A stretch of 64,000 nt of DNA from Mycolicibacterium sp. (GTDB lineage: Bacteria; Actinomycetota; Actinomycetes; Mycobacteriales; Mycobacteriaceae). Location of the stretch: positions 57,740 to 121,739 of the forward strand of contig NZ_JAEMTA010000009.1 of NCBI RefSeq assembly GCF_016462545.1, in the 5' to 3' direction. Under the pieces are notes generated by a model. It saw nothing but the letters and a program-made list of their open reading frames with translations. It was not told the origin of the DNA and made no database searches. The position numbers and the translations under genes were made by a program. Shown here piece after piece: positions 36,635-45,099 of the stretch (position 1 is its first letter; every line of letters starts with the position of its first letter).

Positions 36635-37575
36635 CCGCGGCACTCGTTCGGCGCTGGCTGGAGGCGGGCGAACTGGACCTGCCCGCGCCGGGCTCCGGGC
36701 GCACGGGCTCGCGCTGGTGGAAGCTGGCCGCGATGGCCGAGAATGACGTCGTCGCAGGAAGATTGGCCGAGGCACACGCGGACGCGCTGGCGATTCTCGC
36801 GGAGCTCCGCGGCCCGGCGCCGGCCACGGGACAGCTGTGGGGCGTGTGGGCCGCAGAGGCTCCGCAGTGCGTCGTCACGGTTCGCGAGGACGACGACGGG
36901 GCGGCAGTGCTCGACGGCACCAAGGCGTGGTGCTCGGGCGCGGGCATATGCACACATGCGCTCATCACTGCCCGGCGCGACGACAACGCTCGGGGGATCT
37001 ACGCCGTCGACCTCTCCCAGGACGGGGTGGCGGCCTCACCGAGCGACTGGCACAACGTCGGCATGCGAGACAGCGACACCCGTGCCGTTCAACTGAACGG
37101 TGCGATCGGCGTCCCGGTCGGCCTACCCGGCGAGTACCTCACCAGGTCGGGCTTCTGGCACGGTGCGATGGGAGTGGCAGCGTGCTGGCTGGGTGGCGCG
37201 CGAGCGGTGGCCGCACCCCTGTACCGGGCCGTGGCCGACGGACACGAAGGCGGCTCGACCGACGTCCACACCCATGCTCACCTCGGAGCGGTCGACGCCG
37301 CACTCGCCGCCGCGGAGGCGATGCTGGTGTCCGCGGCGTGCTTCGTCGATGCCGAACCGCAGAGCGCCCGCTCCGAGCTCGTCGCGCGCCGCGTGCGGGC
37401 CGTCGTGGAACGGGCCGTCGACGAGGCCATCGTGCGGACGGGCCGCGCCCTCGGACCGGCTCCGCTGGTGCTGGATGGCAGACACGCCCAGCGAGTCGCC
37501 GATTTGACGATCTACGTGCGACAGAGCCACGCCGAGCGCGATCTGGCCGCTCTCGGCAAGGCTGCGGCCCGGTGA
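36631..37575 (+). CDS. Short acyl-CoA dehydrogenase-family flavoprotein
   Basis: A 314-residue relative of acyl-CoA dehydrogenases, shorter than the usual 380 because the N-terminal helical domain is trimmed. The flavin and substrate region is recognisable (QLWGVWAAEAPQCVV, LDGTKAWCSGAG, GMRDSDTRAVQLNG), and the C-terminal helices end in DLTIYVRQSHAERDLAALG. I could not locate the usual catalytic Glu with confidence. The cassette suggests it oxidises a bound intermediate, perhaps a sugar- or amine-linked acyl group, rather than a beta-oxidation substrate. It overlaps both neighbours by 4 bp. Confidence 0.82.
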   Translation: MTAALVRRWLEAGELDLPAPGSGRTGSRWWKLAAMAENDVVAGRLAEAHADALAILAELRGPAPATGQLWGVWAAEAPQCVVTVREDDDGAAVLDGTKAWCSGAGICTHALITARRDDNARGIYAVDLSQDGVAASPSDWHNVGMRDSDTRAVQLNGAIGVPVGLPGEYLTRSGFWHGAMGVAACWLGGARAVAAPLYRAVADGHEGGSTDVHTHAHLGAVDAALAAAEAMLVSAACFVDAEPQSARSELVARRVRAVVERAVDEAIVRTGRALGPAPLVLDGRHAQRVADLTIYVRQSHAERDLAALGKAAAR

Positions 37576-38339
37576 GCACGACGACGTCGGGCAACGGACC
37601 CAGGTTCGCCGCACGACCCATCTCGGGCGGCGGCACCCCGGCCGGCGAGTGGCTCGAGTGGGTCCACCGGATTCCGGCCCTGGACGTGGCCGGATGTCCC
37701 GCCCTGATCATCGTGGCCCCGCATCCCGACGACGAGACGCTCGGCTTCGGGGCCACGGCGTCGCTGCTGCGCTCCCGAGGGGTCGACGTCACCGTCGTGT
37801 CCGCGACCGACGGCGGTGGTTCCGTGCCAGGACTCTCACCCCTGGAGCGACGATGGCTGGAGCATGACCGCCGCGCGGAGTTGCGTGGCGCCACCGAGAT
37901 CCTCGGCCTCGGTGAACCAGTCTGTCTCGGCCTACCCGACGGCGAATTGAGCGACCGTGAAACCGATTTGACCGTGCTGCTGGCCGAGCTGGTGGCGGCG
38001 GGCCCCCCGGGCACGTGGTGCGCCGCCACGTGGCGTGGGGATGGCCATCCCGACCACGAGGCCGTCGGCCGCAGCGCTGCGGCCGCCGTCGCAGGCACCG
38101 ATGCCGTGCTGTTGGAGTACCCCGTGTGGATGTGGCACTGGGCGCGGCCGGGCGATGACGCGGTGCCCTGGCACCGGATGGCGATGGCGCCGAACGACCC
38201 CGCGGCGTCAGCCCGCAAACGTCAGGCGGCGGCGACGTTCCGGTCGCAGCTGGCGCCCTACGAGGAGGGCACCGACGTGGTGTTGCCACCGTTCGTGCTG
38301 GAACGTCTGTTCGCGGTCGGGGAAGCGGTGATCCGGTGA
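37572..38339 (+). CDS. PIG-L-family deacetylase
   Basis: A 255-residue zinc-dependent LmbE/PIG-L deacetylase from a GTG at 37572. The metal motif APHPDDETLGFGA and the second site RGDGHPDHEAVG are intact. Relatives remove acetyl from N-acetylglucosaminyl compounds (mycothiol MshB, GPI PIG-L). The partner genes suggest a deacetylated amino-sugar intermediate that the next enzyme methylates. The frame extending to 36837 is a shadow of the previous gene. It is coupled to both neighbours by 4-bp overlaps. Confidence 0.92.
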   Translation: MSTTTSGNGPRFAARPISGGGTPAGEWLEWVHRIPALDVAGCPALIIVAPHPDDETLGFGATASLLRSRGVDVTVVSATDGGGSVPGLSPLERRWLEHDRRAELRGATEILGLGEPVCLGLPDGELSDRETDLTVLLAELVAAGPPGTWCAATWRGDGHPDHEAVGRSAAAAVAGTDAVLLEYPVWMWHWARPGDDAVPWHRMAMAPNDPAASARKRQAAATFRSQLAPYEEGTDVVLPPFVLERLFAVGEAVIR

Positions 38340-38956
38340 TGGACAGACTCCCCGACGGTTACTTCGACGAGGTCTACGCCGACACCCGGGACCCGTGGCG
38401 GCTGGCCGAGCGCTGGTACGAGCAGCGCAAGTACGCGATCACGATGGCGATGCTCCCCGAGCCGCGCTACCGCCATGCGTTCGAGCCGGGTTGCTCCATC
38501 GGGATCCTGACCGAACGGCTCGTCGACCGATGCGACCACGTCACCGCCTACGACGTCGCGCAATCGGCGCTCGACTCCACCCGCGATCGCGTCGGGGAAC
38601 GCCCTAATCTCACCCTTCTTCGTTCGTCTCTCGACTCGGATTGGCCGGACGGCGACATCGATCTGGTGGTGATCTCCGAGGTGGCCTACTACCTGTCGGA
38701 GGAGACGCTGCGGCGCGTGCTCGATCGCGAGTGCGCACGCCTCGGCGCGGGAGCGACCGTCGTGGCAGCGCACTGGCGACACCCCGTCGCCGACTATCCC
38801 CTCTCCGGGGACCGGGCGAACGCGATGATTGCCGCCACGACCGACATGACCGGTCTGGCCCGATATCGCGATGACGACGTGGTCATCGACGTACTGCAGA
38901 AGGGGACGACGGAGTCCGTCGCGGTGCGCACCGGCGTTCCGGGCGCCGTTGGCTAG
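38336..38956 (+). CDS. NodS-like SAM-dependent methyltransferase
   Basis: A 206-residue class I methyltransferase. The N-terminus YFDEVYADTRDPWRLAERWYE and the SAM motif FEPGCSIGILTERLVDRC are those of the NodS family, whose founder N-methylates the deacetylated amino sugar of rhizobial Nod factors; SEVAYYLSEETL is motif IV. GTG at 38336 overlaps the deacetylase stop; ATG at 38339 is an alternative. A product N-methylated on an amino sugar is inferred from family and neighbours. Its end overlaps the convergent STAS gene by 4 bp. Confidence 0.9.
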   Translation: MMDRLPDGYFDEVYADTRDPWRLAERWYEQRKYAITMAMLPEPRYRHAFEPGCSIGILTERLVDRCDHVTAYDVAQSALDSTRDRVGERPNLTLLRSSLDSDWPDGDIDLVVISEVAYYLSEETLRRVLDRECARLGAGATVVAAHWRHPVADYPLSGDRANAMIAATTDMTGLARYRDDDVVIDVLQKGTTESVAVRTGVPGAVG

Positions 38957-39390
38957 CGGTTCGACACCAACCGCAGGTGGCTGCGCGGCGGGCGCACGAC
39001 GGCGGTGATCGCATCCTCCAGCGTGCCCGCGACCGCGAGCCCGCCGTCGGGATCACATATCCGGAGTACGCGGTCGACCTCGCTACCGGTCAGCACGACC
39101 CAGTTCACGGCGTGCCGAGAACACATCACGTTGATCCGGTGCAGAATCGAAAACCCTTGCGTACCAAAGAAGTCCAGCTCGCGGAGGTCGAGGATCAGGC
39201 GACTGATCGTCTCCAGGTCGGTCTCAACGTACTTGCTGAGGGCCAGTGCGTTGGCGGCGTCGATCTCACCCTTGACGGTGACGACCGCGATGGACGACCG
39301 GACGACGGAGCGCGCGAACTGGACGCGTTCGCGCGGCTGTGGGGGGCGACCGGGATGTAGGCCGGGGGCAAGGGACACGGTGCTCTCCAA
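38953..39390 (-). CDS. STAS-domain protein (anti-sigma antagonist-like, Thr at phospho-site)
   Basis: A 145-residue protein: about 25 disordered N-terminal residues then a STAS domain (SIAVVTVKGEIDAANALALS, LILDLRELDFFGTQGFSILH). At the position of the phosphorylated Ser of SpoIIAA/RsbV it has Thr, and the preceding Asp is Gly. It may be constitutively active or controlled differently. Start is a TTG at 39390 without a good ribosome site; GTG four codons later is an alternative. It is 6.5 kb from the main partner-switching island. Confidence 0.85.
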   Translation of the reverse strand: MESTVSLAPGLHPGRPPQPRERVQFARSVVRSSIAVVTVKGEIDAANALALSKYVETDLETISRLILDLRELDFFGTQGFSILHRINVMCSRHAVNWVVLTGSEVDRVLRICDPDGGLAVAGTLEDAITAVVRPPRSHLRLVSNR

Positions 39391-39569
39391 AGGCGTGCTC
39401 GAACTGAGACTCCGTCAAGAGAATCGGCCCTGTTGCCTAAAGCCGCCGCTCGCAGTGCGTGCCGGGCGTCGATGACGTCATCGGTGAGGCTGATGACTCA
39501 ACCCGGGGTCGAGCCTAGTACCAACTGGCCGGTCGGACAATGACATCTTCGGCCGGTAGCCGAGTGTCG

Positions 39570-39594
39570 GTTTTTCGATGCGAGATCAGGGGTA
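39570..39594 (+). promoter_or_regulatory. SigF-type promoter (perfect match)
   Basis: GTTT at 39570-39573, a 16-bp spacer and GGGTA at 39590-39594 (followed by G) match the mycobacterial SigF consensus GTTT-N15-17-GGGTA exactly. The transcript would start about 39601, leaving a leader of about 30 nt before the ATG at 39630. Confidence 0.65.
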
Positions 39595-39629
39595 GTCGGT
39601 TGCCAGTCGAACGGAAGGTGAGAACGATC

Positions 39630-40079
39630 ATGGCCTCCAAGCATTTGCGGAAGAGCCGGCACCGATCGTGGACCCCGTACGTCATCGTTGCGGCATTCGC
39701 CCTCTTCGTCGGCGTCACCGCGGCCTTCGCAGTGCACGCCGTCGACCGTCCCGCGGTGGCGGCCCGCGAGGCCACCGCGTCCGTGCCTACCCTCCAGCAG
39801 CCGCTCAGCCAGCAGGGCAAGATCGTGGCGGTCACCCCGAACTCCGTGACCGCCGAAAGCCTCGACGGTTTCGCGCGCACGTACGTGATCAACGCCGAGA
39901 CGAATGCGATCACCGAGAGGGGCAGCCTGATCGGCGGTGCCGGGACGGCGTTCGCCGTGAATGACGAGGTGTCGATCGTCGGAATCGTGCGCGACGGCAC
40001 CGCGGTCGCCACGGCTGTCGCGGACAAAGACGTCAGCAGCCTCGACGGACCGCCGATGGACGCCGTCGGAATTCAGTGA
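39630..40079 (+). CDS. Membrane-anchored exported protein of unknown function
   Basis: A 149-residue protein from the ATG at 39630. A basic start (SKHLRKSRHRSW) precedes one span (about 15-37, VIVAAFALFVGVTAAFAVHA). The outside domain looks like a small beta barrel (GKIVAVTPNSVTAESLDGFA then RTYVINAETNAI and AFAVNDEVSIVGIVRDGTAV), resembling DUF5666-type OB folds, though I am not sure. A perfect SigF-type promoter lies 36 bp upstream, so it is probably stress-induced. No operon partner is evident. Confidence 0.8.
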   Translation: MASKHLRKSRHRSWTPYVIVAAFALFVGVTAAFAVHAVDRPAVAAREATASVPTLQQPLSQQGKIVAVTPNSVTAESLDGFARTYVINAETNAITERGSLIGGAGTAFAVNDEVSIVGIVRDGTAVATAVADKDVSSLDGPPMDAVGIQ

Positions 40080-40096
40080 TCCGCCGGGAGTGATGA

Positions 40097-41107
<1,011 letters not shown>

Positions 41108-41110
<3 letters not shown>

Positions 41111-41171
41111 TGAGCGCTTGCGCGAAGAGGAGAAGGCGCTGATGAGCGCTTGCGCGAAGAGGAGAAGGCGC
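41108..41171 (+). repeat. 32-bp perfect tandem duplication at the pat/shikimate-dehydrogenase-like junction
   Basis: Two identical 32-bp units, 41108-41139 and 41140-41171, are followed by the first five bases of a third. Each unit starts TGATGAGCGC and contains GAAGAGGAGAAGG, so each copy carries a stop-start overlap plus a ribosome-binding site. The first TGA is the stop of pat; the start of the next gene follows the second copy. It looks like a recent slippage duplication of a translation-initiation region. Confidence 0.95.
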
Positions 41172-41173
41172 TG

Positions 41174-41995
41174 ATGGCCCGCCCACCTCTGTCCAAGGAC
41201 ACCCGGCTGTGCATGTCGCTGGCCGCCAGGCCCAGCAACATCGGCACGCGATTCCACAACCACCTGTACGACGTCCTCGGTCTCGACTTCATCTACAAGG
41301 CGTTCACCACCACGGACATCGCGGCCGCGATCGGCGGCGTCCGGGCTCTCGGCATCCGAGGTTGCTCGGTATCGATGCCGTTCAAGGAGGACGTCATCGC
41401 CCTGGTCGACGAGGTCGAGGCCTCCGCCCGGGCCATCCATTCCGTGAACACGATCGTCAACGACGACGGGTATCTACGGGCATCCAACACCGACTACCTG
41501 GCCATTCAGCGGCTCATCGACGAACACCACCTCGACGCGACCGGACGGGTGCTGATCCGCGGCAGCGGTGGCATGGCCAGCGCCGTCGGGAAGGCGTTCC
41601 GCGACCACGGCTTCACGTCCGGCATCGTGGTCGCCCGCAATCAGGACAGCGGACGGGCCCTGGCGGACCGGCTGGAGTACGACTACGCGACCGACGTCGG
41701 CACCCACGTCGCCGACGTCATCGTCAACGTCACCCCCATCGGCATGGCCGGTGCACCGGAGGCATCCGAGCGGGCGTTCGACGAGGCGACGATCACGCGG
41801 GCGACGACGGTCTTCGACGTCGTGGCGCTGCCGTCGGAGACGCCGCTGATCCAGGCCGCGCGCGCCGCGGGCGTCCACGTCGTGACGGGTGCCGAGGTCA
41901 TCGCCCTGCAGGCCGCGGAGCAGTTCGAGCGCTACACCGGGGTGCGGCCGACGGCCGAGCAGGTCGCCGAGGCGTCCGCGATCTCGAGGGCCTGA
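41174..41995 (+). CDS. Shikimate 5-dehydrogenase-like NAD(P) oxidoreductase
   Basis: Read from the ATG at 41174 (GAGGAG about 9 nt upstream), 273 residues of the shikimate dehydrogenase fold. Substrate motif SMPFKEDV holds the catalytic Lys; NTDYLAIQRLI holds the Asn-Thr-Asp; the cofactor loop is IRGSGGMASAVGKAF, whose RGSGG departs from the usual GAGGA. It is closer to the SdhL/YdiB-like paralogues than to biosynthetic AroE, so its substrate may be quinate or another cyclitol acid. Its initiation region is duplicated at 41108-41171. Confidence 0.88.
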   Translation: MARPPLSKDTRLCMSLAARPSNIGTRFHNHLYDVLGLDFIYKAFTTTDIAAAIGGVRALGIRGCSVSMPFKEDVIALVDEVEASARAIHSVNTIVNDDGYLRASNTDYLAIQRLIDEHHLDATGRVLIRGSGGMASAVGKAFRDHGFTSGIVVARNQDSGRALADRLEYDYATDVGTHVADVIVNVTPIGMAGAPEASERAFDEATITRATTVFDVVALPSETPLIQAARAAGVHVVTGAEVIALQAAEQFERYTGVRPTAEQVAEASAISRA

Positions 41996-41999
41996 GACG

Positions 42000-42905
42000 T
42001 CAGGGTGCGTTGACCACCACGATGGGGCGTCGCACCCGCTCGAGTTGATGGCCGGTGAAACCCGCGTACATCATCCTGGCCTGGACGAACCAGTTGATCG
42101 ACGAATGCACCGCGGCCGCCGTCGGTGAGGCGTCGTCCGGAAGCGGGATCTCGAATGCACATACGACGGGGACGTTGGCGCGCAACGGAATTCGCTTGCC
42201 CAGGGTGACGACCCGGCCGTCGAGTTGGCCGCCTGGGCCGGGGGTACGGGTCAGCGGATGTGATTCCCGGTCGCGCTGCCACGACACGGCGAGGTCGCCG
42301 TCGGGCAGGTCCGTGGTGGGGGTCAGCGTCACCTGGCCGGTGATGGTCTCGCCGGCCCGCCACACCGGCTTGGCCAGGGTGACGTCGATGACCGTCTCGG
42401 CCGCACCGGAGACCCTTTCGAGGGGCTCGGTGAACGACTCGACGTCGGCGGTGCCGATCAGCACGGTGAACTCGCCGCGGGCATCGACGTCGCGGCCTTC
42501 GCGGTCGACGGTGAGTCGACACTCCCAGCGGGCGATCGATGGTGACGACGCGGGGGCCCAGGACGGGATGCGGAAGCTCGACGTCGCACCGGTGAACTCG
42601 CCCGTTGCAATCGGGAGGTCTTCGGCGATGACGCTCACCCAGTCATCGGTGTCGCGGTCGCCGCCGTAGTTCGTGCCGACCTGATCGGCCGTCCAGATGG
42701 TGTCGTTGCCCGCGGCCGCCACCGAGTCGACCTTGCCTGCCCAGTGGTACTGGTAGAAGTTCGCGTACCCCCAGTCCAGGCGTGCGGACCGGACCTTGTC
42801 GATGGGCTTGTCCGTGGTGACCGTCGCCTGCACGGTCTGGCGCGGGGTGACGATACCCGGCGAGACGACGACGGAGGCGCCGCCGGAGCGGCTGAAGAGA
42901 CCCAC
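42000..42905 (-). CDS. Arrestin-fold (Spo0M-like) protein
   Basis: A 301-residue protein from a GTG at 42905, sharing one base with the stop of the upstream membrane-protein gene. It is all beta: GGASVVVSPGIVTPRQTVQA, TTDKPIDKVRSARLDWGYAN, ARGEFTVLI, then KPVWRAGETITGQVTLTP and VPVVCAFEIPLP. Two immunoglobulin-like sheets fit the arrestin-like/Spo0M family. Function in mycobacteria is unknown. It ends 4 bp from the convergent shikimate-dehydrogenase-like gene. Confidence 0.75.
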   Translation of the reverse strand: MGLFSRSGGASVVVSPGIVTPRQTVQATVTTDKPIDKVRSARLDWGYANFYQYHWAGKVDSVAAAGNDTIWTADQVGTNYGGDRDTDDWVSVIAEDLPIATGEFTGATSSFRIPSWAPASSPSIARWECRLTVDREGRDVDARGEFTVLIGTADVESFTEPLERVSGAAETVIDVTLAKPVWRAGETITGQVTLTPTTDLPDGDLAVSWQRDRESHPLTRTPGPGGQLDGRVVTLGKRIPLRANVPVVCAFEIPLPDDASPTAAAVHSSINWFVQARMMYAGFTGHQLERVRRPIVVVNAP

Positions 42906-43315
42906 TACGTCTCGTACCACTTCTTGTTCGCGTACTTCGCCCGGTTCGCTGCGTACTCCTCCGGATTGGTCTTCTTCTGGTGGGCACGCACCGGCCAGAA
43001 GAGTAGCCACAGCAGCGGGTAGACGGTCACGTAGAAGGCGAGCTGGAACAGACCGCCGACCAGGACCGCGAAGACCCAGGCCGGATAGATGAGGATCAGG
43101 CAGAACTGGATGAACTGTTTGACGACGACGGGGTAACCCTCGGCCATCGACCAGACCAGTCGCGGGCTCATCATGTGGAGGAACCGCTTCCACTTCGACG
43201 TCTGCGCCTCTGCCTCGGCCTGAGCTTCGCTGACGTCACGGCCGCGTTCCTCGCGGGTCAGGCCGCGCTGCGGGGGAGGAGGTTCGACGGGCAGAGGTTG
43301 CTGTGCAGACGTCAT
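42905..43315 (-). CDS. Small membrane protein, unknown
   Basis: A 136-residue protein with a strong ribosome site (GGAGGAGAG about 6 nt before the ATG at 43315). The N-terminal 40 residues are polar and Pro/Glu rich; two hydrophobic spans cover about 66-108 (FIQFCLILIYPAWVFAVLVG and AFYVTVYPLLWLLFWPV); the C-terminal 25 residues are very basic (KKTNPEEYAANRAKYANKKW). It overlaps the arrestin-fold gene by one base and may anchor it to the membrane. Family not recognised. Confidence 0.7.
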   Translation of the reverse strand: MTSAQQPLPVEPPPPQRGLTREERGRDVSEAQAEAEAQTSKWKRFLHMMSPRLVWSMAEGYPVVVKQFIQFCLILIYPAWVFAVLVGGLFQLAFYVTVYPLLWLLFWPVRAHQKKTNPEEYAANRAKYANKKWYET

Positions 43316-43395
43316 GGCGTCTCTCCTCCGATTTGCCGTGCGGTGATTGTGCGGCGGATCGTAGTCAACACCGGTTGGAAAGACGTTGGAAGCCG

Positions 43396-44103
43396 TCAGG
43401 GCGTGATGGTGGTCTGCTCGTCGATGACCGAGGTGGCGTCCATCAGCGGTCCGATCTGGTCCTCGGTGCCTCCCGCGTTGAGCTGCAGGACGAAGATGCC
43501 GTTGCCGTCCGCCGCAGGGATGACGACGGTCTTCTGCGCGATCAGTCGCTTGGTGCCGTCCTTCACGAAGGTGGCGCCGATCTGGTAGGCGTCGAACCCG
43601 CCGAGCTTGGCGTCGCCGCCGTCGCCCGCACTCTCGTAGCCGGGCAGGTTCTTCAGTTCGCCGGGCGCGAACTTGAAGATCTGGGCCGGATCGACGTTGC
43701 CGGTCAGTTTGGACATGATCGCCACGATCGACGGCGGATCGGCGGCCATCGACGGATCCGCGAAGACGATCGCGCCGTAGGCGCCCTGCGGCGTCTTCGG
43801 CCCGGCGTCCTCCCAGCCCTGCGGCGTCGGCAGGTCGATGGTCGGCGCACCGGGATCCCCACGCTTGATGGGGGTTTCGGTGATGCCGTTCTCCTTGATG
43901 TAGTCCGCGATGGTCGGGTTGGCGCCTGCGGCCTGCGTCGGCGCGGCGCTGCTGACCGACGTGCTCTCGCTCGACGACGAGCTCGACGTCGACGAGGAGG
44001 ACGAGGAGGCCTCGGTCTTCGAGTTGGACCCACAACCAGCGAGGGCGATCCCGAGCGCTAGCAGGGCGATGGCACTGACACCCGTGCGGCTGTGAATCAC
44101 CAT
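43396..44103 (-). CDS. LpqN/LpqT-family lipoprotein
   Basis: A 235-residue lipoprotein from the ATG at 44103 (AGGAG about 7 nt upstream). Signal ends at LALGIALAGC, followed by a Ser/Thr-rich linker of about 30 residues. The folded domain starts NPTIADYIKENGITETPIKR and contains LPTPQGWEDAG and GFDAYQIGATFVKDG, the LpqN pattern. These mycobacterial lipoproteins sit in the envelope, and LpqN itself is linked to MmpL3 complexes; the role of this copy is unknown. Confidence 0.88.
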   Translation of the reverse strand: MVIHSRTGVSAIALLALGIALAGCGSNSKTEASSSSSSTSSSSSSESTSVSSAAPTQAAGANPTIADYIKENGITETPIKRGDPGAPTIDLPTPQGWEDAGPKTPQGAYGAIVFADPSMAADPPSIVAIMSKLTGNVDPAQIFKFAPGELKNLPGYESAGDGGDAKLGGFDAYQIGATFVKDGTKRLIAQKTVVIPAADGNGIFVLQLNAGGTEDQIGPLMDATSVIDEQTTITP

Positions 44104-44182
44104 GGAAGTCTCCTGTCGGTCGGCAAGGTGAAGGTACACGCCAAACGCCCTGCACGGTCCAGAAACCGATGGTGTGCGTCGG

Positions 44183-44422
44183 TCAGATCGCACGGCGAGC
44201 GGTGCTCGGTGTCCTAAGCGCCGAAGTCGGCGCAGGAAACTGGTGCGAGAAGTCATGTGCTGCAAATGGTTTGAATTGCTCGGCATAGGTCGGCTCGTAG
44301 TTCGTGGGGGTGTATTCGCGACCGGTAGGGACGACGAACTCGCCCGGGTCGAGGAGGTCTTCTCGGCGCGTCCCACCGCGGTGCGGGCACCCGTCAGCGT
44401 CTCCGTGATACCAAGGCTGCAT
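44183..44422 (-). CDS. Possible small ORF or gene remnant, 79 residues
   Basis: A minus-strand ATG at 44422 opens 79 codons with good GC bias at third positions for the first 45 codons (QPWYHGDADGCPHRGG, GEFVVPTGREYTPTNYEPTY) and poorer bias afterwards. No family was recognised. The start overlaps the start of the divergent lipoprotein gene by 2 bp, which would leave no separate promoter. It may be the degraded 5-prime part of a gene. The rest of 44104-44420 shows nothing else. Confidence 0.25.
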   Translation of the reverse strand: MQPWYHGDADGCPHRGGTRREDLLDPGEFVVPTGREYTPTNYEPTYAEQFKPFAAHDFSHQFPAPTSALRTPSTARRAI

Positions 44423-45071
44423 GCGCGTCCTCGCGTCCTTCGCCGGGATCGCGCTGTGTGCGGCGTGCGGCCAGTCGACCATTCCGCCCACGGTGACGAC
44501 GCCGTCGCCGTCGGTGGCCGCCACGCTCGACCCCGCGAGGGTGGAGCGGGTGCGTGCCGATCTGCCAGCGGGTTTCGAGTTCTCGGCGTTGCCCGACCGG
44601 CCTGCGCCCATTGCGCTGTGGGGTTTCGGTCCGGCGTGGACGGCGGACCCGCTGCCGTGTGGAGGTCTTGCCGATCCGGCCGGTGATGCCGCGGTGCGCG
44701 GATGGTCCGCCTCGGGTGCCGGTGGCATCGTCTACGCCGTCGTGGCCGACGCATCCGTCGCTCTGGATCGGTCGCTGGCGGATTCGTGCGACACGTGGTC
44801 GGTGTCGGCCGGGCACACCAGTGGCGTGGCCACCACCGTCGCTGCGCCCGCGATCGACGGTGCGGCGACGCTCGGCATGATCGCCGAGGCCACCACCACC
44901 GTCGAGGGTGGCATCGAAACCCATCCGCACGCCGAGACGTTCACCGCGTATCTCGGCGACCACGTCGCCTACGTCACGGTGGTGACCGACCCCGGCGCGG
45001 CCTCCCCGTCGCTCGGACCCGGCCTGGCGTCGGAGCTTCTCGTCAAGACGGTGGCGGCGATCCGCGGGTGA
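44421..45071 (+). CDS. DUF5642-like lipoprotein
   Basis: A 216-residue lipoprotein. Signal MRVLASFAGIALCAAC ends in a lipobox with Cys16. The mature domain (RVERVRADLPAGFEFSALPD, then LPCGGLADPAGD, SCDTWSVSAG) has the pattern of the mycobacterial DUF5642 lipoproteins, with Cys in the same relative places as in the next gene. Function unknown. It lies 28 bp before a second member, so the two look like an ancient tandem duplication. Confidence 0.75.
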   Translation: MRVLASFAGIALCAACGQSTIPPTVTTPSPSVAATLDPARVERVRADLPAGFEFSALPDRPAPIALWGFGPAWTADPLPCGGLADPAGDAAVRGWSASGAGGIVYAVVADASVALDRSLADSCDTWSVSAGHTSGVATTVAAPAIDGAATLGMIAEATTTVEGGIETHPHAETFTAYLGDHVAYVTVVTDPGAASPSLGPGLASELLVKTVAAIRG

Positions 45072-45099
45072 CGGCCTGCGGGCAGGTAGATTGGCGGCG

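Noticed and set aside
44174..44686. Plus-strand frame over the start of the DUF5642-like lipoprotein
   Set aside because: It is Arg-rich shadow sequence of the lipoprotein gene in another frame.
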